Below are positions 26,397 to 34,716 of a stretch of DNA of 64,000 bases, in pieces; position 1 is the stretch's first letter; every line of letters starts with the position of its first letter. Source of the DNA: Planctomycetaceae bacterium (lineage in GTDB: Bacteria > Planctomycetota > Planctomycetia > Gemmatales > Gemmataceae); assembly GCA_013823135.1 (NCBI GenBank), contig PNLP01000002.1, forward strand, positions 1 to 64,000. Direction: 5' to 3'. The notes beneath the pieces were generated by a model, which did no database searches, had not been told where the DNA came from, and saw nothing but the letters and a program-made list of their open reading frames with translations. The translations under genes and the position numbers were made by a program.

Positions 26397-27356
26397 ATGC
26401 GTTGGCTATCCAAGGGACTGGCCCCGGCCGCACTCGTCGTTGGAATGATCGGCACGGCCGTTACCGTCATCGCACAACCGCCCGATCGCAAGGGCGACGA
26501 CAAGCGTGGCCCCGACCGCAAAGGTGGCGACGACAAGCGTGGCCCCGGCCCGATGGGCGAGCGACCAATGGGCGATCGGCCGATGGGCGAACGCTCGGCA
26601 CGCCCCGACCCCGTGGTCGATGCGTGGGTGAAGGTGTTGATCGAGAAGATCACCGATCAGCACGACACGGTTCGCGAGAGTGCCCGCGGTGCCCTCGTCC
26701 TCGTCGGCCCGCAAGCGATCCCCACACTGCGAAAGATCGCCGACGGCGACGACAACGTGAAGGCTGTCGCGGCGAAGAATGTCATCACCCAGATTGAGCA
26801 ACGCGGTGGTCGCCCCGGCGGCGCGGGTGGATTCGGCGGTGGCGGCTTCGGTGGTCCGGGCGGATTCCCCGGCGGGCCGATGAACCCGCGTGGGCCAATG
26901 GGCACTCCTGGTGCTGATCGCCCCGCTCCTGGCGGCGAACGTCCGGCTCCTGGTGCCGATCGTCCCGCACCGGGTGGTGAACGCCCCGGTCCTGGTGGCA
27001 TGGGTGACCGGAACCCGCTGAGTCGCGTCATCAGCGAACTGAAGCTGACCGAAAAGCAAGGAAAGCAGGTTCAGGACATCCTCGCGGCGCACGGCAAGAA
27101 GATGATGGAATTCGGCGAGAAGTTGCGAGACGGCACGATCGACCGGCAGGAAGCACGCGAGGGCTTCGATAAACTGCGGGGCGAGTTGCTCAAGGAACTG
27201 AAGGAAGTGCTCGACGCCGACCAGATGAAGAAAATGGAAGCGGCGATGCAAGGTGGTCCGGGCGGTCTAGGTGGTCGGCCCGGCGGCCCAGGCGGACCGG
27301 GCGGCCCACCAGGAGGCGGTCGGCCGGGTGCCCCGCCTCGACCCGCGAAGGACTGA
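26397..27356 (+). CDS. exported Gly/Pro-rich protein with LTxxQ-like segment
   Basis: A 319-residue protein. A signal peptide (about 1-26) is followed by a repetitive charged segment with GERPMGDRPMGER-like units, a HEAT-like helical patch (VLIEKITDQHDTVRESARGAL...KVIADGDDN region), a Gly-rich stretch and PGADRPAPGGERP repeats. Residues about 210-285 form an alpha-helical region starting LTEKQGKQVQDIL, similar to LTxxQ/Spy-CpxP motifs. The C-terminus is again Gly/Pro-rich. The family is not recognised; Spy-like helices suggest a periplasmic, possibly metal-responsive or chaperone role. GGAG lies 8 nt before the ATG. Confidence 0.7.
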   Translation: MRWLSKGLAPAALVVGMIGTAVTVIAQPPDRKGDDKRGPDRKGGDDKRGPGPMGERPMGDRPMGERSARPDPVVDAWVKVLIEKITDQHDTVRESARGALVLVGPQAIPTLRKIADGDDNVKAVAAKNVITQIEQRGGRPGGAGGFGGGGFGGPGGFPGGPMNPRGPMGTPGADRPAPGGERPAPGADRPAPGGERPGPGGMGDRNPLSRVISELKLTEKQGKQVQDILAAHGKKMMEFGEKLRDGTIDRQEAREGFDKLRGELLKELKEVLDADQMKKMEAAMQGGPGGLGGRPGGPGGPGGPPGGGRPGAPPRPAKD

Positions 27357-27365
27357 TGACAATTC

Positions 27366-27400
27366 GACGAGCCGGCGGAACGCCCACCGCCGGCTCTGTC
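27366..27400. terminator. bidirectional terminator hairpin
   Basis: GACGAGCCGGCGG pairs with CCGCCGGCTC(T)GTC and is followed by GTTT. It lies between the convergent genes ending at 27356 and 27404. Confidence 0.7.
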
Positions 27401-27403
27401 GTT

Positions 27404-27580
27404 TCAGAACAAGGTGACGGCCAGAACGAACGTGAGCATCACGGCCAGCCCGATTCCCAGAACCCACGCGGCAGTCGTGGAAGGCTCTTTCTTCGCCAAC
27501 GCACGGGCGTGTTCCAACTGTTCCTGCTTGTGCTTCTTGCGGGCCTGTTCGTGATGCTGCTTCTTGGTACTGTGGCTCAT
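27404..27580 (-). CDS. small single-pass membrane protein
   Basis: A 58-residue protein: a charged His/Lys/Glu-rich helix (HSTKKQHHEQARKKHKQEQ...) followed by one C-terminal transmembrane segment (AAWVLGIGLAVMLTFVLAVTLF). A strong GGAGG site lies 6 nt before the ATG; an upstream in-frame ATG at 27664 has none. Function unknown. Confidence 0.7.
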   Translation of the reverse strand: MSHSTKKQHHEQARKKHKQEQLEHARALAKKEPSTTAAWVLGIGLAVMLTFVLAVTLF

Positions 27581-27730
27581 CGCCGACCTCCAGCCAGAGA
27601 GAGCCGTGAGACCGCCCAGTGTTGGGAACGGGAAGAGATTGGGTGCGGTCGCGCGGCTGGACAAGGTGAGATGAGTCTACCCCGCCGGTCGGGGCGTTGT
27701 CGAGTGGCGGGAATAGTTTTGGGTCGGTCG

Positions 27731-27765
27731 TTGGCGAGCGGGGGACTTGAGCCCCCGCTCGCCAA
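27731..27765. repeat. short hairpin, GGCGAGCGGGGG family
   Basis: TTGGCGAGCGGGGG, a 6-nt loop and the complementary arm. It lies 9 nt beyond the Mrp gene stop, so it may terminate that operon. Confidence 0.8.
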
Positions 27766-27774
27766 AATCATTCG

Positions 27775-28580
<806 letters not shown>

Positions 28581-28584
<4 letters not shown>

Positions 28585-28904
28585 TTGTTGTCTTCTCCAA
28601 GCTGGCGAAGGCGCTCGACGGGATAGATGCCCGTGTCGTGACCGTCGTTCCAGGTGATCTTGTATGCGTAATGCCCGATTGGTTGCATTGCGGTGGGTTG
28701 TGGAGGTCCGGCCGCGACCTCTTGCGGAGTCAGCACCCGGAATGGGTCCGGCGGCTTCGCCCGCACCTCGATGCAACTGGCACAGGGGCAATTCGCGCGG
28801 AGGTGTCGCCACGTGGCGACCGTGGTGACGCCGTCGCTCCATTGAATCTGGAGTCCGTCACCCACCCGCTTGAGGGAGAGGGGTTGCAACTCACCAGCCA
28901 TCAT
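28581..28904 (-). CDS. DUF971 protein
   Basis: A 107-residue protein resembling DUF971 (the N-terminal domain of gamma-butyrobetaine hydroxylase-like proteins). It has the three-cysteine motif CPCASC (39-44). DUF971 modules often accompany or are fused to Mrp ATPases. The following Mrp ATPase overlaps its stop codon. It may supply metal-binding cysteines in a two-protein iron-sulfur carrier. The start may instead be the second Met. Confidence 0.85.
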
Positions 28905-28967
28905 GGGTTCCTGATTCGAGAGAGCAGTTCACACAGTCAGGATATGGCAATCGGGGCACGACAGTAG

Positions 28968-29039
28968 GCGACTCGCTCCGCGAGTCGCGCCCGTGGCATC
29001 AAGAATATGGTGGTTGCTGTCACTCGCTCCGCGAGTGAC
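28968..29039. repeat. two short palindromes in tandem
   Basis: Perfect hairpins with the same loop: GCGACTCGC-TCC-GCGAGTCGC at 28968-28988 and GTCACTCGC-TCC-GCGAGTGAC at 29019-29039. The second abuts the stop of the FkbM gene at 29040. Confidence 0.7.
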
Positions 29040-30068
29040 CTACTTTCCGCCGCCCAGCCCGGGCAGTGCGTTCAGGCGTTCCTTGGGGCAGGCGATGAGT
29101 TCGATCTGGTGGCCCTTCGAGTGGACCGCCCAGTCCAATTTCTGTAACTGGTATTTCCCCTGTGCCGCCCCCTCGGCCGTCCACGGGAGCACGAAAAACT
29201 CGTAATTCTCCGGGAACAAGCCCTTGAGGCGATCGTACGTGTCGATCGTTCCGACTGGCGGTGGCGACACTTCGACTTCCAACATGGGGCGGTGCTTCTC
29301 GATGGTCTGCCGCAACCCCTTCAACGCGGATTCCTCGAACCCCTCGATGTCCACCTTGATGAACGCCACCGGCCCGAGGTTCTTGTCCTTCAGGTAGTCG
29401 TCTCCAATAACGATCCGGAGTTTTCTCTCGAACTGCTTCATCTCAGGGTTCTCAGGTGTGTCCACGCGGAACGAACCCTGCCCGTGGTTTGATGCGACGG
29501 GTGCCACGAACGGCAACTCGGCGTTCGAGTCGCCAAGCCCAACCTCGAACAACTCGACGTTCTTGACGTGCGGGTTCAACGCCATGTTCTGCTTGAATGT
29601 GACAATCACCGGAGGATATGGGTCGAAGGCCAGCACCCGCGCCGCGTGCCGGGAGTAAAAGAGTGTGTGGTGCCCGGTGTTGGAGCCAACGTCAATCACG
29701 ACCGCGTTCGGCTCGCCCAGGTTCTTCAGGTAGTCGCGGACGAAGAACAGGTGGTCCTTCTCCCACGCGCCATAACGCAGCACGTACTCGTCGATGACGT
29801 TCCCGGTGTGGCCCTGATATTTGAATCCGTAGGCGTCGATGGTGTAGGCGTAATCTTTCTCGCGTTCTGGAGTTGGCGGAACCTGCACTGCGGGCCGGCT
29901 ATTCATGTTCCAGGCCACCGCCGTTGCCGCCAGTGCAACCACGACAGCCATGTAGAAGAGAATTCGATAACCTTGGACTGCGTGCGCCGACACCAACGGT
30001 GCGACCACAAGGTCGGGGATTGGCAGCGTGAGTAATGCAGGTTGCGAGGGCGTTTGCTCCGCGGACAT
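29040..30068 (-). CDS. FkbM-family methyltransferase with N-terminal membrane anchor
   Basis: A 342-residue protein. A transmembrane segment (about 35-53) precedes a SAM-dependent methyltransferase domain of the FkbM family. Motif I is VIDVGSNTGHHTLF, and segments VLAFDPYPP, VFVKVDIEGFEESALKG-like and MLEVEVS match the family. The ATG at 30068 follows AGGAG with 7-nt spacing; an upstream in-frame ATG is rejected. Typical FkbM substrates are sugar or polyketide hydroxyls; the substrate here is unknown. Confidence 0.83.
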   Translation of the reverse strand: MSAEQTPSQPALLTLPIPDLVVAPLVSAHAVQGYRILFYMAVVVALAATAVAWNMNSRPAVQVPPTPEREKDYAYTIDAYGFKYQGHTGNVIDEYVLRYGAWEKDHLFFVRDYLKNLGEPNAVVIDVGSNTGHHTLFYSRHAARVLAFDPYPPVIVTFKQNMALNPHVKNVELFEVGLGDSNAELPFVAPVASNHGQGSFRVDTPENPEMKQFERKLRIVIGDDYLKDKNLGPVAFIKVDIEGFEESALKGLRQTIEKHRPMLEVEVSPPPVGTIDTYDRLKGLFPENYEFFVLPWTAEGAAQGKYQLQKLDWAVHSKGHQIELIACPKERLNALPGLGGGK

Positions 30069-30164
30069 GCGAGGACTCCTGACGGATCGGTTCTCGTATG
30101 ACGCCACGGAGGTGGTGAATGGGCACAGGTAGTTTACAACATATTTGCCAAAATACTGCTACGT

Positions 30165-31472
30165 TTATCGAATGACTTTGCGACTGAACGCGACAATGAA
30201 CAACCCAAACAGGAGCGTTCCCAGCACGCTCTCGACCATCACGGGGACGTTCATCCACCCTTTCGCAATCTCGCGGATGCCGCCCATCCCGGACGTGAAC
30301 ACGGACACGCTCGTAATCAGCCCGATCATCACGCGATTGCTCGTGTCGGTGATCTCGTCATCCGGGAACGGCTTCTTCTCCGCGTGGAACTCTTCCACAC
30401 CGACGCCGTACAGCGTGGCGAACCCGAGGATGATGACGACCGCCATTCGCACCGCCCGTGCCGGGTTCGTGCCGTAGCCACAGCCGATGTCGAGGAACAG
30501 CCAGTCGCAGAAGCGGCGGACCTTCGTCCACGGCCGGTTCCAGGTTGCGGGGGTCGCGAGCCGCTGGTTCACCTTGAAGCGGTAGAACGCCCAGTCTTCG
30601 TCGTTGAACCGGTGCTGCCCCTGGTAGCACTTCTTGAGCAACCCGTACTCGTGCATCGCCTGCTCGGGTTGCCCCGCAACCTCGCTCGCGAGCCGCCCCT
30701 CGACCTGCTCCGGCCGAACGAGCAACCGCTCGGCCACCGCGTTAGCGAAGGCGAACCGCATCTCCGGACCCTGCTCGATCCCTTCCAGGTAAACGAAGTC
30801 GTGCAACTTCGCCTTGGAGATGTCGAACAGTTTCTCGAAGCGGCACCCGTCGGCCTGGAACTTCTTCTGAACGGTCGCCCCGCGGAGCAGGAAGTCGTCC
30901 CGAAACGTGCAACCGGTGAAGATCAACCCCTGGTCGCAGTGGATGCTGCGGAAGTCGGCTTCCTGGTGAAAGCCGCAAGCCTTGAACTCGCCCCAGCACT
31001 CCAGCTTTGCCTCCCACCAACTCACCTTCTGGCGGAACTCACACTTCTCGAAGTACGCCTTGCCGCGAAACTCCGCGCCGCTGAAGAACGCCTTCCCCAC
31101 GACCGTGAGCTGCGAGAACCGCGACTTGCTCACCGTGCTGCCGTTGAGCCCGAAGTTCCCCTCGACCGTGACCGGCTTCGCAAAGCTGGGGCGATCGAGG
31201 TAGCAGCCCACGAACGTGAGATCGGCCTTGAACGTGGCAGCGCCGAACTCGGGTTGCACCAGCGCGCAGTTCTTGAACGCGACGGTTGTGGGGAACTCGC
31301 CCTTGAGCTTGAGCCTGCGCACGCGGACGTTCTCGACCGGCTTCCCCGCGGCAATGAGTGCGAGGACTTCGTGAGTGGCCATCTCGGGGCGGGTGTCGCC
31401 CGAGCCGTGCCGCTCCCCGGATGCGTGGACTTCCGGCGTCGGGTCGTCACTCGTCTGGCTATCGTCGGACAT
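30165..31472 (-). CDS. pentapeptide-repeat-like protein with channel-like C-terminus
   Basis: A 435-residue protein. Residues about 60-250 form a pentapeptide-like or beta-helical region (repeated A/C-x-F patterns such as FKNCALVQPEFGAATFKADLTF). A hydrophobic segment (about 345-365) and a C-terminal segment (about 388-435) resemble the two-helix pore domain of small potassium channels (Ion_trans_2), ending in LFGLFIVAFSRKVIR. The usual selectivity filter TTxGYGD is replaced by FTSGMGGI (392-399), so ion selectivity or conduction is doubtful. No close characterised family was recognised. Confidence 0.7.
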   Translation of the reverse strand: MSDDSQTSDDPTPEVHASGERHGSGDTRPEMATHEVLALIAAGKPVENVRVRRLKLKGEFPTTVAFKNCALVQPEFGAATFKADLTFVGCYLDRPSFAKPVTVEGNFGLNGSTVSKSRFSQLTVVGKAFFSGAEFRGKAYFEKCEFRQKVSWWEAKLECWGEFKACGFHQEADFRSIHCDQGLIFTGCTFRDDFLLRGATVQKKFQADGCRFEKLFDISKAKLHDFVYLEGIEQGPEMRFAFANAVAERLLVRPEQVEGRLASEVAGQPEQAMHEYGLLKKCYQGQHRFNDEDWAFYRFKVNQRLATPATWNRPWTKVRRFCDWLFLDIGCGYGTNPARAVRMAVVIILGFATLYGVGVEEFHAEKKPFPDDEITDTSNRVMIGLITSVSVFTSGMGGIREIAKGWMNVPVMVESVLGTLLFGLFIVAFSRKVIR

Positions 31473-31526
31473 GGGAACCTCAATCTGTGTTGGCGTATGT
31501 CTTGGTTTTCAGCCTGAAAGGCTGGC

Positions 31527-31593
31527 ACAACATAGCCCAGGGCAACGCCCTGGGTTAAACAGCGAACCCAGGGCGGTGCCCTGGGCTATGTTG
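31527..31593. repeat. palindromic element, ACATAGCCCAGGG type
   Basis: ACAACATAGCCCAGGGCAAC on the left mirrors GTGCCCTGGGCTATGTTGT on the right; inner arms also pair (CCCTGGGTT / AACCCAGGG). Short flanking hairpins (AGCCTGAAAGGCT and GACTCCTTCGGAGTC) surround it. It lies between the channel-like and RNase Z-like genes. Confidence 0.75.
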
Positions 31594-31632
31594 TCCGACT
31601 CCTTCGGAGTCAAAACAATGCCTGCGAACCGC

Positions 31633-31702
31633 AACTTCCGCGTTAAACCTCCGCCGTGGCGCACTAACCTCGGCCATAACTTCCGCGTTAAACCTCCGCC
31701 GT
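31633..31702. repeat. 25-nt direct repeat pair
   Basis: AACTTCCGCGTTAAACCTCC followed by GCCGT occurs at 31633-31657 and again at 31678-31702. The second copy contains the last codons and stop of the RNase Z-like gene, so the gene tail was partly duplicated downstream. Confidence 0.75.
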
Positions 31703-32683
31703 CACGCGGGGGAACACGGCCGCGGCTTCGTCGATCAGCGTTTGATACTTCCCGGCGTAGCGCGTCGCGAAATGGATGAGCACCAGTTGCTCGACCTTCG
31801 CCGCTTTCGCCAGTTCCCCGGCTTGCGGCGCGATCATGTGTTTGTACTGCGCGGCCTGCTTCGCCTGCGCACTCGCGTAGAAGCTGTCGCAGTACAGTCG
31901 CCAGGCACCCTTCGCGAGCTTCACCAGATCCGGCCGCACCGCCTCCGAGAAGAACGTATCCGTGATGTATGCCACCCGCGCCCCCGGCGACTCGGTGAAG
32001 TAATTCGTCGCCAGCGTTCCCAGATCGAAGCTGCCGCCGTTGATCTGTAGGCGAGTCTGCCTCCCCGCGCCGCCCCTCAGCAGTTTCAGAGCCTCCTGCA
32101 CCCAGGCACCTGACTTCAACATTCCGGCCGCGAGTTTCGTCGGATCGGGATGATAGCCGCTCTTCTCGGCGAGCGCAAACGACAGGCACGGGACCGTGTG
32201 CTCCGCGTGAACGGCCTCGACCCGCAGGTCGGCGTTCTCGTAACACACCGGCCCAACCCAGTCGGTTTCGACCACCTCGGGTTCCGGGAATCGCTTGGTG
32301 CATTCCAGCGTTGCCGTGCGCATCTTGCCCGGCAGCAACTCCGTGATCTTCACCACGATCTTCTGGAACGGGAAGAACGGGTACTCGTAAGCGGTGATGC
32401 GGTCGTACACCTTGCGGATCGTGTTGACCGGGCCGAACAGATGGAGCACCTTGTCGCGGTCCATGTTCGCGCGGATGATCCGGTCCAGGCCGATGAAGTG
32501 ATCGACGTGGTGGTGCGTGATGAACGCCGCTTCGAGGTCGCCGAGTTGTGCCATGGTCAGGCTGCCGTTGTCGCCGCCATCGAACAGGAGTGCGTTATCG
32601 CTGCCCGGGTAATCCAGGTACAGCACCGGGTCGCCGGTCGAGCCGTTCACCAGTTGCACCGTCGAAAACGCCCGCGCGGCCAT
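31688..32683 (-). CDS. RNase Z-like metallo-beta-lactamase-fold hydrolase
   Basis: A 331-residue MBL-fold protein with FITHHHVDHFIGL (metal-binding HxHxDH at 57-62), LLFDGG before it and a later HAEHTVPCLSFALAEKSGY segment like that of ribonuclease Z. AYITDTFFS fits the Asp metal ligand, and LVLIHFATRYAG supplies the last His. True tRNA 3'-processing function is possible but not proven; related proteins hydrolyse other phosphodiesters. Confidence 0.82.
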   Translation of the reverse strand: MAARAFSTVQLVNGSTGDPVLYLDYPGSDNALLFDGGDNGSLTMAQLGDLEAAFITHHHVDHFIGLDRIIRANMDRDKVLHLFGPVNTIRKVYDRITAYEYPFFPFQKIVVKITELLPGKMRTATLECTKRFPEPEVVETDWVGPVCYENADLRVEAVHAEHTVPCLSFALAEKSGYHPDPTKLAAGMLKSGAWVQEALKLLRGGAGRQTRLQINGGSFDLGTLATNYFTESPGARVAYITDTFFSEAVRPDLVKLAKGAWRLYCDSFYASAQAKQAAQYKHMIAPQAGELAKAAKVEQLVLIHFATRYAGKYQTLIDEAAAVFPRVTAEV

Positions 32684-32721
32684 GTGATCCGATCCCCCGA
32701 ATTTTGGTCTATGTCTTGAGT

Positions 32722-32805
32722 TTTTGGCGAGCGGGGGACGTCAGTCCCCCGAGGTGTGAGCGAAGCCAAGAACTCGGGGGGCTCACGCACCCCCGCTCGC
32801 CAAAA
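32722..32805. repeat. long hairpin, GGCGAGCGGGGG family
   Basis: Arms begin TTTTGGCGAGCGGGGG and end in the complement; the interior (GAGGTGTGAGCGAAG...AAGAACTCGGGGGG) is the reverse-oriented equivalent of the centre of the 15269 element. It lies 38 nt upstream of the RNase Z-like start. Confidence 0.8.
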
Positions 32806-32908
32806 TGCCAAAATCTCAAGCGGCACCCGAATTTTGGTCGGTATTGACCCACACCACACAGTTCGGTTCTAGTCATCGCTTCTTAAACGACCCTCCGGGG
32901 ATTCGCAC

Positions 32909-34228
32909 ATGACCCGTTTTGCCCTGGCCCTCGCCGCCCTCACACTTGCCGTCGGTGGCTCTCGCGCCGCGGAACCGCCAGTGAACCTGACCGAAAAAGT
33001 GGGCACGGACGTCCGCACAAAATCCGATGTCGAACTCGAACTGAAGGGTGAACTGTTCTTCGCCGTGGAAGGGAAGAAGGAGTCGGCCCGACTCGAAGCC
33101 AAGGCACGCCACGTGTTCGCCGAGCGGCTCATCGCCGTGTCGGACGGCCTCCCCAGCATCACGGCCCGCGCCTACACGGAGGCGGTCGCCTCGGTCGCAG
33201 TTGCGGGCGACAGGACGAACCGCACCCTTCCCGCCGATCGCCGATTGGTTGTCGCACGGCGAAACGCAGACGGGCTATTGTGCTTCAGCCCCACCGGCGC
33301 TCTGAGTCGCGACGAACTCGATCTCGTGACGGAACACTTCAACCCGCAGTGCCTCGCGGGTCTGTTGCCGGGCGCACCCACGAGCATCGGCGACACGTGG
33401 AAGGTGACCCCAAGCGCGACTCAGGCCGCGTGCCTTCTCGGCGCGGTCATCAAGGCCGAACTCGCCGGCAAGCTCACGACCGTGAAGGATGGCATCGCCA
33501 CGTTCACGATCGAAGGACCGGTTGAGGGGGTCGAGCACGGGGCCAAGGTTTCGCTCGCGGTGTCGGCGACCGGCACGTTCGACATCGCAGCAGGTCGGGT
33601 CACCGGGTTGGTGTGGAAGCAGAAGGATGAACGCGATCAGGGGCCGGTTAGCCCGGCATCGAAGATGGAAGCGACCGTCACTCTCAAGCGCGAGCCCATC
33701 GCCGAGTTCCCGGCCGAACTGTCGAACGACGCGGTGGCCAAGATCCCCGAAGGCGATGTACCCGCAACAATGACGGCCCTCCGCCACGCGGACGTGAAAG
33801 GGCGGTACACGCTGCTCCATTCCCGCGACTGGCACGTCACGGGGCAAACCGACACGCACCTCGTGCTGCGGTTGCTGGATCGCGGCGAGTTCGTGGCCCA
33901 GGCGACATTGAGCGTCTGGCGGAAGGTCGAACCCGGGCAACACATGGCCGCGGACGACTTCAAGAAAGCGATTGCGGGGGCACCGGGCTGGGTTCAGACG
34001 AAGGTCGTGACCGACGGCGAACTCCCGATGACCGCGGGGCGCTGGCTCTATCGGCTCATGGCCGAAGGGAAGATGGATGAACTGCCCGTGGTGCAGACGT
34101 TCTACCTGCTGGCCGGCCCGCAAGGCGACCAACTCGGCGTGACGGTCGCGATGAAGCCGGATCAGGTGAAAGCCGTCGGCACCCGCGACCTCGATCTGGT
34201 GAAGGCAATCGAGTTCGGGAAGAAGTGA
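32909..34228 (+). CDS. exported protein of unknown function
   Basis: A 439-residue protein with a signal peptide (TRFALALAALTLAVGGSRA). The body is mixed alpha/beta without a recognised family: segments include ELFFAVEGKKESARLEAKARHVF, LPADRRLVVARRNADGLL and YTLLHSRDWHVTGQTDTHLVLRL. No repeats and few cysteines. It resembles other large planctomycete exported proteins in composition. The ATG is well placed for the signal peptide. Downstream is a composite palindrome rather than a partner gene. Confidence 0.75.
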   Translation: MTRFALALAALTLAVGGSRAAEPPVNLTEKVGTDVRTKSDVELELKGELFFAVEGKKESARLEAKARHVFAERLIAVSDGLPSITARAYTEAVASVAVAGDRTNRTLPADRRLVVARRNADGLLCFSPTGALSRDELDLVTEHFNPQCLAGLLPGAPTSIGDTWKVTPSATQAACLLGAVIKAELAGKLTTVKDGIATFTIEGPVEGVEHGAKVSLAVSATGTFDIAAGRVTGLVWKQKDERDQGPVSPASKMEATVTLKREPIAEFPAELSNDAVAKIPEGDVPATMTALRHADVKGRYTLLHSRDWHVTGQTDTHLVLRLLDRGEFVAQATLSVWRKVEPGQHMAADDFKKAIAGAPGWVQTKVVTDGELPMTAGRWLYRLMAEGKMDELPVVQTFYLLAGPQGDQLGVTVAMKPDQVKAVGTRDLDLVKAIEFGKK

Positions 34229-34243
34229 GACAGGAAGTCCGCG

Positions 34244-34628
34244 TTTGGCGAGCCGGGAGCGTGAGCGACCGGAGTGAAGTCGAGCGAAGCAATGGCACGC
34301 GGATCTCGCGGATCAAACGCGGATGAAGAGGATTAGAAAGAAGCAGGATTCACCGCAGAGAACTCAGAGGACGGAGAGAGAAAACCAAAACCGAGAGGAG
34401 ATCGTTGTTCCCCTGCATCGTCTCGGTGTTGGGTTTCCACTCTGTGATCTCTGTGACTCTGTCTGTCGTGAATCCTGTTTTGTCTGATCGGATTTTGATC
34501 CGCGTTTCATCCGCGAGATCCGCGTGCCATTGCTTCGATTTCATTTCACCATTCACTGACGCGGACGGCTCGCACACTCGCTTACGAGGGATTCCGTTCC
34601 CTTCGCTCACACCACCACCGGTCACTTA
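34244..34628. repeat. composite palindrome, about 385 bp
   Basis: Same module order as at 18915-19252: TTTGGCGAGCCGGGAGC...GCGACCGGAG, AGCGAAGCAATGGCACGCG, GGATCTCGCGGAT, ACGCGGATGAAGAGGATTAG, a degenerate CCGCAGAGAACTCAGAGG, then the mirror modules (CTCTGTGACTCTGT, TCTGATCGGATTTTGATCC, ATCCGCGTGCCATTGCTTCG, ACCGGTCACTT). It fills the gap before the zinc-ribbon gene. Confidence 0.7.
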
Positions 34629-34716
34629 GGTCAAATCGAACGATTGCCGAGAGCCGATTTCTCGTGGATAATGGGGGGGCAAGTCTCTCTCTCGGTTCAA
34701 CGGCGGAACTCTCGAT

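Noticed and set aside
31688-32683. Assignment as a proven tRNA 3' processing RNase Z
   Set aside because: The fold and metal motif are clear, but the sequence does not show the substrate-binding arm well enough to claim it.
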